Source: Auricularia sp. M13 (Eukaryota; Basidiomycota; Agaricomycetes; Auriculariales; Auriculariaceae). From it: 64,000 nucleotides of DNA. A program made the translations under genes and the position numbers. Below the pieces are notes generated by a model that saw only the letters and a program-made list of their open reading frames with translations, was not told the origin of the DNA and ran no database searches. Every line of letters starts with the position of its first letter. Position 1 is the first letter of the stretch. This document shows, piece after piece, positions 1-11,004 of the stretch. The DNA lies in assembly GCA_037042915.1 (NCBI GenBank), contig CM073194.1, positions 5,022,001 to 5,086,000 of the forward strand, in the 5' to 3' direction.

Positions 1-1612
1 TGGGCACACCGCGACGTCGCATTGATGCAGGAGTCCGCGTTCTTTCATCTGCACTCTGGATGGTCCAGCTTCACCAACTACCTGAATGCTTGTAGACCTG
101 GAGAACGCATTGTCACAGTGCGCCAGGTCCGCCGCCTCTTTGTCGAACATTTTTCACGTCGCATGCTAGCTGCTCATGGGCTACTTGAGGGCTTTTCCTG
201 CCCAACAGACCCAAATACCGACGATCTCATGTCCACTGTTGTTGATGCTATTGGAAAAGGCGGCGGCAGAGCTCCGGGTGCTTTTGACCACCACTGCGAC
301 GAATGTACACACCCCAAACGCTATCGAGCTGCTCAACTGGATCCCAATGCCAATCCGAACACAGTCGTCGGTGTAGACGACGACGAGGTGAGATCACTGT
401 CGGTGCTCTGCTCCTGTCCCATGCTGACTGGTCAAGGTGGCTGCCGGTGCAGGCGCTCCCCTCCCAGAGCAAGTAGCTCCAGAGAATGGCGATCAGCTCT
501 TTGTGAATATGACGGTAATGGATGGAAAGGTCATCCAACATGCGGTGAGCCCACTGAATTATGTGTCGACTCCTGGACTCATAACAAATGGTGAGATTTG
601 TGCGATCGACAACTGCAACAATGCACTTTCCAACTACAAGGATGGACGCTTCTGTGCACTCCACTGCGAACAAGGTTGGAACGAAAAGTGTGGCATTATT
701 CCCTGTGGACGACCGCGTGCAGCAGCGCTTGGCAGGAAATTCCTTGCCTGCGACGCCGATGAGCACAAGGCTTTCTTCCTTGCGTATCAACGTCGCTTTG
801 GTCGTCTCAACTTTGCGGGCGTGCAGCGTGTTATCCGCCAGCAGGTGCATGCGGAAGACGAAGGACAACCTGGTCTACAGCTTCGTCCCACTGCACTGCC
901 TGCTGTTGATGGTCTAGCGGGCAATCAGGTGATTCACACCTTTCGCCCTCGGTCGACATACTGCATCCAGACCATTCAATGGGCTTGCGGCTACCCGATT
1001 GCATGGACGAAGCTGTATGGCTCAGAGAATGCGGGCAATGTTGCCAACTTTCTCTTCTCGACTTGGGATATTCCAGCGGACACACCGCAGGCACATCCTT
1101 CCTTCGTGGCATACGACAAGGCGTGTGTTCTTCTGGCTCATCTGCAAACTTCGCATCGTGACAGTCCCTGGATCGAGACGACTCGCTTCATTGTTAACGC
1201 TTGGCACTACATTGGGCACCGGGCTGACGACGAACTCTGCCGCACTCTGTGTAACCCAGCACCAGGAGATGGCTCTCAGCCAGATCTGGTTCTGGAACGC
1301 ACTGACGACGAAGGCCGGGTCCACCGAACACGTGCGTTTAATCTCGAAACTGCTGAGCAGTTCAACTCGTGGCTGGATCGCTACAAGGCATTGCTCGAAC
1401 AGATGTCGGCCTCGTCTTACGATTTTGTTGTGCATGTTCTTTTCTTTCTATATGCCGAGGAGGTGAAGAAGCGCATCGCGAAGCGAGAAGCACGAGCAGC
1501 GCAGGAACAGCAGGACAACGCGTCGAATAATTCTTCTGACACTGGTACGCCCAATCACAGTCAACACACATGCAATTCGTCTAACTTGAGATCGAACATA
1601 AGGCTAGGATGA
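1..1612 (+). CDS. CxC5/CxC6-type, KDZ transposon-associated protein (5' partial)
   Basis: The frame is open at the left edge of the window, so the start lies outside it. Two exons are visible, 1-387 and 437-1612, joined by a 49-nt GT-AG intron (GTGAGA donor, CTGAC branch point, CAAG acceptor) that keeps the frame. The first exon ends in a HHCDEC cysteine/histidine cluster of the kind called CxC5. The second has a CxC6-like cluster (CAIDNC, FCALHC, CGIIPCGRP). In Agaricomycetes these clusters occur in genes that travel with Kyakuja-Dileera-Zisupton (KDZ) transposons. The C-terminal tail is low-complexity, rich in Gln, Asn and Ser. The molecular role is unknown; zinc binding by the clusters is an inference. 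The gene is not part of the KDZ element at 25.5-42.6 kb, so it may belong to another element to the left. Confidence 0.75.
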
Positions 1613-1711
1613 GCGTCTTCTCTGTCCTTCTGAAATTTGTCGAGATGTGCTATTTCGATTTGCAATCCCTACAGCGTTTATGTACCCACATATAGTTTCG
1701 AAGCACCGGTG

Positions 1712-1859
1712 TCGGCCGGTCTACTACTCCGAGTTTCAGAGCAGTACTCCTCCACCCTCAGAGTGCCGAGCTTCTTGAAACTCGGTAAGAGTACTCTTAT
1801 ATACCTTACCAATGAAATGGTAGATAGTTTGAAGCTTACCTTTGCATCCCGACCTGGGG
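1712..1859 (+). repeat. 148-bp direct repeat, copy 1
   Basis: This stretch is repeated in the same orientation at 2322-2469, with equal length and scattered substitutions. Both start at TCGGCCGGTCT and end at GACCTGGG. The arrangement could be the long terminal repeats of a small decayed element, or a simple duplication. No target-site duplication was identified. Confidence 0.75.
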
Positions 1860-2321
1860 TAGGTTGAGCACGATGTTCGAAGCACCGGAATCGGTGTAAG
1901 CTACGGAAACGGTGAGGTTTGAAGTAGCTTGCGAAATAAGAGTCTTTTGCTTTCGGTAGAGCTAAAGCTCGAGTCGTGAGTTGCTCAAAGTCTCCAATTG
2001 CAAAAGAGCTGCCCTACAATGGCTCACTCTTGAGTCCTTTAAATACATCTGAGAAGCCTCTGAGTCATGAACTATCTAAGTCATCCCGGAATCACTCTCA
2101 AGTCACTTACAAGTCAGTATAGGTTCCCGGCAGGGAGTGAGTAGGTGAATGACTCAAGGCATCTCAGGTGCTATTTCCAGAACCAAGGGCGAATTACAAG
2201 GTGGGGCAATGTGTGTTAAGGTGAATTAAAAGGGAAGTATCTTGTCTGCCGCAGCGGGACGAGCCCGGTCGCGGACAGAGGCTGACGCGGTGGGGCGAGT
2301 CAGCGCTTGCGCGCATGACAA

Positions 2322-2469
2322 TCGGCCGGTCTGCTACTCCGAGTTTCAGAGTGGCATTCCTCCACCCTCAGAGTGCCGAGCTTCTTGAAACTCGGTCAGA
2401 GTACTTTTAGATACTCTACCGATGCAATGGTAAGCAGTCCTAAGCTTACATTTGCGTCCCGACCTGGGT
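2322..2469 (+). repeat. 148-bp direct repeat, copy 2
   Basis: This is the second copy of the repeat at 1712-1859. No indel is needed to align the two, but there are many substitutions, so the pair is old. The 460 bases between the copies contain short GAGTCA/AAGTCA-like repeats and no gene. Confidence 0.75.
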
Positions 2470-3256
2470 TGGGGCAGATCCTTTGGAGCTTGTCACCTCC
2501 AAAGTCGTCCATGAACCCACTGTGTTATACACAATGGTACAGCAGGCTTCAGCAGCAATTACACTGAAGTACAGGCAACACCGAAAGTTATGTCGTAATA
2601 CAGTGTATCCCCCAATGTCCGGTAATGTACTTCTGTGGATAACGCTGCAGAGTACACTATCCTGTGGTAAACAGCAGCGTATTAGCCATTGACTTCCGGT
2701 GTTGTCCACCGTGCCTTACATCGAGGTTCAGAGTGTCATTTAGTGTCACATACACTGTCCCACATAACATGACACCGTCCAACCACATCCATGACTCTGT
2801 ATCTCGCTGTCGACCACTATGGGATGCAGCGTCTATCACTGTGGACCCCAGTGTTCTGCGCAGAAAAAAGCGGTGTATTACATTGCAGGACGGCGGTAAC
2901 ATCGGCAAAAAATACAACATCACCCGGCGCACAACCCTGTCCCCCAGCGCATAGTCCAGTGAAATCCAGTGAGTACCCACACCCGTTTGCTGTACTACAG
3001 TGCAATGTTCAGCCATCCACAACGTAATATACCTACACATACAGTGTCCGAGTCCATACAGGACATTATCGGACGGTGTATCCAACACTGCTTGCCGCTA
3101 CAATAATCACTGTACCTCGATGCTAGGCAGAGCCATACAGAGACATTTACTGTGACATTTGGTGCTATGCTCGCCAGCAGATGCCATAATACAGTGTAAT
3201 TTTGCTCGAAGTCCGTGCAGAATTTAGTAACAGCAACCTGCCGATTTTAACCAGAA
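2470..3256. other. Gene-free stretch rich in ACACTGT/ACAGTGT words
   Basis: No convincing gene was found. Words of the type ACACTGT, ACAGTGT and TACACT occur on both strands roughly every 40-60 bases, for example near 2520, 2600, 2650, 2755, 2840, 3040 and 3190. This is more than a random stretch would give and suggests a decayed repeat. A reading frame of about 140 codons on the minus strand has no recognisable domain and is probably chance. Confidence 0.4.
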
Positions 3257-6029
3257 CTAGGAGGAATCTACATACTGCGAGTCACTTTCTGATGTGTCAA
3301 ATGCATCTGAGTCATGATACTCGGAATCCTGAGAGGTAAGGGCAGCATCTCCGTCGTCAGGTTCTGAGAGCAGGTCCGCAGCGTCTACATCATCGTCGCC
3401 GCAGTTCTCCTCTTCAAGGATAGCACGTCCCGACGACGAATATACTGGATGCTCAGGCAGAGCATCCGCGACCAAACGAGGCGACGAAGGTGTCGATGGA
3501 CGAGGGGATTCCAATGGCACAAAAGCGTCGGCATCGATGTGATCTTCTGCATGCTGAGAACTGTGCTGAGCAATGCTGGGAATAGATCCCCCTGCCTCGA
3601 GAATAAGGCGAGCATCTGCGCTAACACGACGCCTTGGTTGCGAGTCCTTGGGAGTTGCAATGGGTGGAGGGGGAGTACTGTCGAATCCTGAGAGTGCGGC
3701 GACGGTCGAACGAGCCTTGGAAAGAGCGCGGATTTGCGGATTAACCTTGGAAACGAGGTCTGCTGGTGTTGGAACTCCAGATAGATGAGGATTCTGCGCT
3801 ACAAAACGGCGCCGCTCCCGACCGCGCATGAACTTGATGAAGGCATCTGACTGGCTCGCAGCTGGAAACACCACTGGGTCTGCCTGGCATGTAGCGATGA
3901 AGATTCTAGAGTATAAAGTGATTGAGCAATGGGGGATGGGGGATGGGGTATAATTACAAGCGAGACAACTCACTTTTTGCCATTGCGAACATAAATCCCG
4001 TTACCAAAGAATTCCAGTGGGCCAACTACGACTTGCTTGGTCTGAGTAACCACCGTCTCGAACGTTGCCGCAACCATCTCGGCATGAGACAGCATCCTAC
4101 GAGTTAAACAAGGTGTTAGCACTGTAATACATACCGCAGCCAATTATGCAACGCACTTTAGGCGGTGGAAATGTGCATTACTTGGATGCGGCGGAATGAT
4201 CGTCCAGACAACACCGCGAACATACCGCACTCTGGCAGGCTGCGCATCAGACAGCACCACAGAAGGCAGAGATGGTATATCTGGGGCAGCGCTCGTGGTG
4301 GTTGAGGGTGCAGGAGCATTTGTCCGGACACGGAATGCGTAATGGTTCATCTTAGCGGCGGTAAGGTTGAGATCTTTGGGAAAGGCAGGCTGATATTCCT
4401 CAGCACATAAATGCGTGGGAGCGTCAATCAGCCCTGCAGGTATTGAGATATAGACAAGGAGAGCGAGGATGCATTACGCACCGAGATCGGTATAAGTAGC
4501 TTCAAGTGGGCCAGTCGCAGCAGCCGATGGCTTGATACCCGTTTTGTCAAATAGCTCGCGTCCGAAGATGAGACTACCAAGATGCACATCCTTGTCGAAG
4601 GCTGATGCGATGAGGGCTGGCTCAAAGACGTCGTAACGAACTGGTCTTCCATTCTCAATGTCGTCCTGAAAGATGTTTATCGCAAGGAAATAAACAAGGC
4701 TCAGGTGGCGCACCAAATACATCTGCTGCAGTCTACGCATACGCTGCGTGACGCGAGATGCTACCTTGGCAAAAACATGGAAGGCACCCATGCCGCAGCG
4801 AATGCGCTGTTCTTGTGTGGGAGCCAGAATCGTGCCGTCGCCGTGGAGCGCGGGTCGTACATACGTCTTGAACATGTTGTCATACGCGTCCTTCATGAGA
4901 GAGAACGTTGCTTCGAGCAAGCGTGCAGCCATCGACGGACAATCGAAGAGCTCAGCTTCCGTTATATACGGTGACAGGCCTGGGCGCAAATTCAATGCAA
5001 ATATACAGTGCAAGCACAGCAAGCTTACCAGCTTTCTTCCAGACTTCACACGTCGTATAAACACCTTCTCCTGGGAAGACCCGCTCGAACTTTCTCACAA
5101 CCAGTATAGCCAGCTCGTTTCGCGGGGATGACTTTCGGCGGCTCATCATCCAGTCGCGGACATTGAGCTCCGCTTTGAGGGAGAGCGGCAGGTGCTGCGG
5201 TGGGTTCCTGGATAAATGAAGTTTCATGTCGTCTGCAGTGGTTGGAATCTTGCATGGAAAGGCAAAGTCGGGCGGGGGTTCGCGGTGGTGCATGTCTTCT
5301 ATACAGTCGTACCAATGAGGCTGGTAGGAATCAGGTTTGAATCAGGTTCGAACCAGCATGTACGACTTTACATACCTCAAACACGAGGTCGGCAGAGACA
5401 AATGCAATCACAAATTCGGAAAACTCGAGCGCTATTGCAATCTTGAACTGACGTGCGCTCTGAAACAGTATTAACCACAAGATTACAAAACCATAGAATC
5501 TACGAACCTTATGTGCTGGCACGTCTCGCACCGATGATTCCCATTGAGATTTGCGGTACACCTGGGCCGAAGTATGGTTTATGAGCCGAACCTATAAGAG
5601 CATTTCAGTATATACTCATGAAGGCGAATCTGGTTTGCGCACAGTAAGAATCCGGGGTCCAAAATCAAGAATGATAGAGCGTGCGGTGAAATCAACACCG
5701 ATTAGACGGAGCGAGCGCAGAGACGAGATTCCCTCGGGCCACACTTTGCTACGACCACTAGCCGCACTTGAACCACGAGTGAGTTTTGAGCCTGACCGCA
5801 AACGATACGGTTGGTGGCGGAGAATTCGTGTCCGCTGCTCCAACGCGTCCGGGGAGAGCTTCTGCTCATCAACCTCGCGTTCCTCCTCAGCCTCAACCTC
5901 GGCAAGCGTAGCGTCCACCCAGATGTTAATGAGCAGCAACATCTCGCTTCCGAACTCGAGTCCAAGCTGGATTAAAATAATGAACGCAATGGTGAAGGCC
6001 GTAATGAGGTGTTCTCGCCACTCCGGCAT
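3257..6029 (-). CDS. Unrecognised nine-exon protein, about 781 aa
   Basis: Nine exons fit canonical GT-AG introns of roughly 45-65 nt with frame kept at every junction: 6029-5643, 5591-5508, 5459-5376, 5320-5029, 4979-4714, 4665-4482, 4433-4157, 4096-3974 and 3905-3257. The sum is 2346 nt, or 782 codons with the stop. The N-terminus has a hydrophobic stretch of about 25 residues after MPEWREHL that may be a membrane segment, then an acidic Glu-rich patch. The middle is compact and globular-looking, and the C-terminal 150 residues are acidic, rich in Ser and Asp, and probably disordered. I recognise no domain. Possible further 5' exons lie at 6236-6427 and 6469-6669, with plausible splice sites. 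Preservation of so many junctions argues that the gene is functional. It could be transposon cargo or a lineage-specific host gene. Confidence 0.7.
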
Positions 6030-7342
6030 CGTGAAGATACACTGCTATGTATATGTGTTCAGAGCGCTCAAAACAGAGTGGGAATGAGTGTACCAGTACA
6101 AGCGAGATGCTAATGGAAGATGCGAGCCAGTAGCCTTAGCAGACAAGCTGGTGTGAGGGCCAGTGATTGTCTTGACCATCAACGACACGCACCTATGTTC
6201 GATCCCAATGCACAACAGGTAAAGATGTTTCGCCTCTAGGCGACGATTATTAATATGTATACAATTCTCCTCGACGAAACCATCTTACCTGTGATAGGAA
6301 GTCGTGCTTGAACACCGCCGAAAGACCTCAAACGAAATGCTATTGAAGTATGGGTGAGAAACTGCGTGCGTGCAGCAAGAACCTGCCTACTTACAGTGTT
6401 ATCGGACGAGATCAGCTGCAATGACATTGAGTGAGCTCAAAGACCTTACAGTACTAATTGGAAGGCACTCACACCAATGCCAAAGCTATAGGGGAACCAG
6501 GTGAGTCCACAGGACAGCAGAGGACTACAGAGCCGCAAATGAGCTCGATGCGCGCGAAGGGAGAGGATGGTGTAAACAGTAACAAAGCCCGGTAGCTGTC
6601 TGAGGTTACGAGCGTCTGTTCAAAAGTGCCGAACATCTGTTCAAACAAACACATTTTACGGTCCTTCAAGCACGGCTCAGACCATAGCTGGCCACCAGAA
6701 ACTCATGTTAATACTATTGCATATGTACTGTATCTGTATGCTGGATTGAAACCTGTGATATCGGAGTTCTGAGCCTTCGGCTCTCGTGCGCACGGATCAC
6801 GTGACCATGCGCTGTGCGTTGAACCCCCACCGAAAATGAAAGACAGACACAACTACAGTGAACATGTATACAATCCACCGCATTTGCCTGATTCAATTGA
6901 GGTTTAGAGCCCACCGGCGGGCTTTAATGTTCCGCTCAGTTATCAATGGATGCCTTGCCCGGCCAACGTGAATTGCCACTTAGCTTTTCGCCACAAATGC
7001 TCTGGTATATCATCAACATGCCGAAGTAAGTCTTTGAAGCAGGGTTTTTACTTGTACACTTGAGCTACAGTGTACCTGACGTCGGCCGGCAGCGGCGGAC
7101 TGCGGTGTACGGCGGTGTACAAAGTACACTCCGCCGGCGGGTATACAACTCGTTGTACGCGTCGCGACCGCTCTCTGGAAGCGCAAGCAGCTTCGCGCCG
7201 TTACAATGCGCACATTGTACTTATCTCCTGCGAGCGCGCGGCTTTCGTGTGTACAATCCGCGCCATAGCAACGTTCGCGAACGACTATAAAAGGTGTGTA
7301 TGTACTCCGTGTCGTGTGGGCCAACTTTGCACGACGCTCACA
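6030..7342. promoter_or_regulatory. Divergent intergenic region with GTGTAC cluster and TATA box
   Basis: This region lies between two divergently transcribed genes. A TATA box, TATAAAAGG, is at 7286-7294, about 50 bases before the start codon of the plus-strand gene. Between 7045 and 7310 the word GTAC, often as GTGTAC or GTACAA, recurs about nine times, partly as an imperfect inverted repeat around 7103-7136. Such density suggests binding sites for a regulator, but which one is unknown. The left half, 6030-6700, may contain additional 5' exons of the minus-strand gene. Confidence 0.45.
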
Positions 7343-8491
7343 ATGACCAAGAGCTCCCAGAGTCCTCTTGGCCGATTTACACGACGGCTGCTTGCTGTAT
7401 TCTCCACCAACGGGCATTCACATCCTGAAGACACGCCGCGTCCATGGCGTGAGCATTTATATCCTCCCCATTTGGGTGAGCTATGCATGCTTTCGCATCG
7501 CTGCCAAAGTCTCATGACGCCTCTCCGTGCCTTCTAGCAGCGTTCCAAACCTCTTCCAATTCTGGGGCGGCCTTCCCAGCCCCGGTGTACATCCCCCCTC
7601 GAGCGCGCTCGCCGCCCTCGCAACAGTTGCAGTCGTCAACATCGTCCAGGTGAGCTACGTCGTAGTTTTGCGGCACTGTAGGTCTTACTTGATTACAGCT
7701 CAGGTGCCCGTCGCCAGCGCAACTTCAGACCACACATTATCCAGCCCGACACTCCGGCATTTATGTCGTCGTTCGACGTCCAGGACGTCTTGGACCGCTT
7801 CCCATCCGTCAGAGACGTTCACATCTCGCCTTCTGGCGTCCGCAGCCCGCCGTATCCGACGCCTCCGCCGACAGTGACGCCGCCGTCCCCTGGCCAGGCT
7901 CATTATTGGCAAAGCCCCGCCGGCGCGAACTACCTGATCCATAACGACCTGAAGCTGCATTCCGGCGGGCGCCGCTCTACAGTCCTGTACAACTTCGCCT
8001 CGGGCACCTGCCAGCGCGCGCGCGGCCGACGGCGAAGCGCAATAGCGCCGGAATGCCTCACGGAGCCCGCGACGCAGCCGCACACGCGCGCGCTGCGTAT
8101 TGTCAGCCGACAGCTGCCCTGGCGCACCGAGGTGCTCGCTTCGAACCAGCTGTACGTAACGGTTGGCGACGTCCTGCGCGCCGTGCAGGTCACCGCGTCG
8201 CTGCCTGTCAACGAGCCGGAGTTCAATATCGTCTCTTCGCCGCGGCGGCGCGGTATCCGCGCGACATTTCGTCGGCGATGCGGATGCGGCGAAGATGCAT
8301 CGCAGCGATACCTCCTGCGCGTGGATGCGCTGGGGGAGTGCATCTGGCTGGGTGGCATGACGCAGGACGACGCGTTCGTCGCGCGATTCCACAATGGCTT
8401 CCTGCGACCAGACGAGCCGCCCGTGTTCGTGATGAAGTTTGTCGACCACAGTGCTGCATTGCGGAGGGTCGGTGTGCACGACGAAGCGTGA
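7343..8491 (+). CDS. DUF6699 domain protein
   Basis: Three exons, 7343-7448, 7538-7649 and 7699-8491, join in frame through GT-AG introns of 89 and 49 nt. The start codon follows the TATA box at 7286 at a typical distance. The first 120 residues are Pro/Ser-rich and probably disordered. The C-terminal 150 residues match the basidiomycete DUF6699 pattern: a segment ending in PWRTEV, then YVTVGDVLRAVQ, a region with RRRG and FRRRC, and finally LLRVDALGECIWLGG. The biochemical role of DUF6699 is not known. A second member is at 60.8-61.7 kb in this window. The coding strand is very GC-rich, which creates long antisense frames that I treat as shadows. Confidence 0.8.
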
Positions 8492-8680
8492 GCGCGATGC
8501 CGCTGAACGCGCTTTCTTTCGGGCGGGCAGCAATAATTTGCTTTACCCGCCATTCATGACAGCCCTTTATTCGTATTCGGATGATTCTGTGACGCTAACG
8601 AATCTGCCTGAGCAATGATAGATGGCGACTCGTATTTCCAATGTGGCGACGTGAACAGACCAGGTTTCTCTCTTCAAGCA

Positions 8681-8740
8681 CTTGTGGCGAGGCGACAGTT
8701 ATTGCGAGCAAGCTTCACATGACTATCGCCTCGCCACAAG
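8681..8740. repeat. Perfect 15-bp inverted repeat with 30-nt loop
   Basis: CTTGTGGCGAGGCGA at 8681-8695 is the exact reverse complement of 8726-8740. The hairpin lies between the convergent ends of the DUF6699 gene and the aldo-keto reductase gene, starting 19 bases beyond the latter's stop codon. It may shape 3' ends of the transcripts or be the remnant of a small inverted-repeat element. Confidence 0.7.
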
Positions 8741-8758
8741 GACAACGTGTGCGAGTGC

Positions 8759-9986
8759 TTACAATGGACGCGTATCGACCAGCAAGGTCTGGAGCATCAT
8801 ACCAGGAATGGCCCTATGCCCACTCACGCCCTCCAGAATCTTGCGGACCTCTTTGGCTTCCTGCTCGGTAATCTGCACCTTCAAAGCGCCTACATTTTCC
8901 TCGAGGCGCTCAACGTGGGTAGTCCTACAAGAGCAAAGTCAAAATACGACATGGCAGGCAGAAGAAAGAAAACGCACGATGGGATGGGGATGATGTCGTC
9001 GCCCTGCGCCATGACCCACGCGAGGGTGAGCTGGCTGATGGTGACGCCCTTGCTCTCAGCGAGACTCCCGAGTTTCTCAATGAGCTCCACGTTCTTCGGG
9101 AAGTTCTCCTCGGAGTAGCGCGGGAAGAGCAGGCGCTGGTCGTTGGGGTCGAGGTCCGCACGCGAGCGAATCTTGCCGCCGAGCATGCCGCGGCCGAGCG
9201 GGCTGTACGCGACGACGGGGATGCCGAGCTCGCGGCAGGTGCTAAGCAGGCCGACCTGCGGATCCTCGATGTCAAGCGAGAAGGGCGAGTACTCGACCTG
9301 GACGGCGGAGATGGGGTGCACGGCGTGCGCGCGGCGGAGAGTGGCCGCTGAGCATTCGCAGATGCCAATGTACCGCGCCTTGCCCTCCTTGACGAGCTCC
9401 ACTAGGGCCGCGATGGAGTGCTCAATGGGCACCGCAGCGTCCAGGCGGTGAAGATAGAGTAGGTCAACGAACGGCAGCCCCAGGCGCTGAAGAAGCTTGT
9501 CCGTGGCAGAGCGAATGCTGCATGAGAGTGAAACAAGTTAGACGTTAGATTGATCAAGACTTCGTGTTCTTACTATTCTGGGTCAGAACGAGCGCGGGGT
9601 ACGCCTCCCTCGCGCGAAATGCCAATCTTAGATCCAAGGAACTCCACAATACAGCGTTAGCCAGTATCCGGCAATGAAGTGTGCATGCATTGAACTCACC
9701 ACTTTATCGCGGTTTCCCCGCAACTCAAAGTAGCTCTTCAAGGTTTCAGAATTATTGCCATACGCATCCGCGCTATCCCAGAATGTGCATCCCAGCTCAA
9801 TGGACTTGTCGAGGAGCTGGAAAGCTTTCTCCTCGGGAAGCGGTTGTCCGTACGCGTAAGAGATGGCCTGATAGAGCGACCAGTCAGTAGTGCGGCACAA
9901 CGACATCATTACGAAAGAGCTACCCCAAGACCAAATCCAAGAGCGGAGACGGTAGGGCCGTTGCGTCCAAGAGTGATGGTCTTCAT
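8759..9986 (-). CDS. Aldo-keto reductase (AKR13 / pyridoxal-reductase-like)
   Basis: The predicted enzyme reduces carbonyl substrates with NADPH in the cytosol. Five exons join with good GT-AG introns. The start at 9986 gives MKTITLGRNG, the usual N-terminus of the family, and the stop is at 8759-8761. The catalytic tetrad is visible in order: Asp and Tyr in WDSADAYG, Lys in FLGSKIG, and His in LLYLHR. Further family marks are EYSPFSLDIE, VVAYSPLGRGMLGG and IPIPSTT followed by HVERLEENVGAL, which contributes to cofactor binding. The length, about 340 residues, is normal. It resembles the S. pombe Plr1/YakC group, sometimes annotated as auxin-induced or perakine-reductase-like. The substrate cannot be deduced. 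No break was seen. Confidence 0.9.
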
Positions 9987-10455
9987 TTCTCAGTGCAGGG
10001 CAGGACCTCCCTTTGCTCGTCCTCAAATACTGTTCGCGTGCCGCGTTAGCTACCCAGACAGCGGAGACTTACAAGCAGCGGAGAGCCAAGCGGCCAATAG
10101 CAAGGCGACAGGCGAACATCGCGTCATCCTCCGCCAGTCCTCCGTGTTGGAGCAATGCTCTGTAAGCAAAACTTTCATAAGCCTGCTGACGCAAAGCGCG
10201 GAATATTATGTAAGCAGTCACAACGCGTTCGGAGTAGATGCCAAGACAGCCGCAAGAGGCAAGCTGCTCTGGGGTTGCAGCTTCGTTGAAGCAGAAGGGA
10301 AGATAGTAAGCTCAATTCGAATGCGTAATAAAGATAAAAACGAGGAAGTACAATTACGAGCTTTACACTGCCAGGCCAAAAGCGACGTTTCTTCGCTGCA
10401 TGGAGAAATTAATCAACAAAAATACGGAGCTTGACACCCACAGCTTACCTTTAAG
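9987..10455. other. Intergenic region upstream of the aldo-keto reductase
   Basis: No gene was recognised. An open frame on the plus strand runs through the promoter area but has no domain and no plausible splice context. The region probably holds the promoter of the reductase gene and the 3' end of the membrane protein gene to its right. Confidence 0.4.
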
Positions 10456-11004
10456 TCACAGGAATTGCTTTATACCGTCTGGTGTGGTGCACTCGTATAT
10501 CACCGCAGGCTCTCGCAACTTCAGGTGTGGAGGATACACCAGAGTTGACCGAACACTGCTCGCGATGCTTGGCGTCCATACACCCAGACTGGATAGACCA
10601 GGAGTATGCAGTCGATTCTCATGCTCCGATGCGAATAAATGTTGAGCCTCCGCGTCGTGTTCGGCTGGTGTAACATCGACCCTGAGATTGCCAGCGCGCC
10701 TTGATTGAATGGATGGGTCGCGAGACACGCCCCACGACGAGTGCGAGCTCCGCAGGCGCAGGCGGGGTGAGTTCCTCTTCCGTTTTCTCCGTTCCTGACG
10801 CAGTCGTAGGTGCACGAAGAGTAATGGAATCATGATGATGCAGACGAAAATGAAGCAGCCTCCGCAGACTAATGCGGCCATATTTGGCATGGACATCCAG
10901 TCCGATGCTGAATGAGCCTGGCATTGACAGTTCGCCAGCACCGTCGTTGGCAGGATGAGAAGCCAGTATGGTGAATAACAGAACGGCGGCTGGTAAGGGC
11001 GCAT
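10456..11004 (-). CDS. Small single-pass membrane protein
   Basis: This single-exon frame of 182 residues starts at 11004. The first 26 residues look like a signal peptide, with a hydrophobic core and a likely cut after TTVLA. A short extracellular part with the motif NCQCQ follows. Next comes one membrane helix (roughly residues 43-67, ALVCGGCFIFVCIIMIPLLF) and a basic stop-transfer patch, RLRQERRKRKR. The remaining 110 residues are probably cytosolic and disordered. The topology suggests a type I membrane protein. No family was recognised. An alternative start 50 bases upstream opens another frame, also with a hydrophobic N-terminus, but that frame ends soon. Confidence 0.6.
   Translation of the reverse strand: MRPYQPPFCYSPYWLLILPTTVLANCQCQAHSASDWMSMPNMAALVCGGCFIFVCIIMIPLLFVHLRLRQERRKRKRNSPRLRLRSSHSSWGVSRDPSIQSRRAGNLRVDVTPAEHDAEAQHLFASEHENRLHTPGLSSLGVWTPSIASSVRSTLVYPPHLKLREPAVIYECTTPDGIKQFL

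Noticed and set aside
2657-3088. A 143-codon minus-strand gene
   Set aside because: The frame lies in the ACACTGT-rich repeat region, has no domain and no splice or start context.
7700-8553. Long antisense frames over the DUF6699 gene
   Set aside because: They are Arg-rich by-products of the GC-rich third positions of the plus-strand gene, which has a domain and a matching exon chain.
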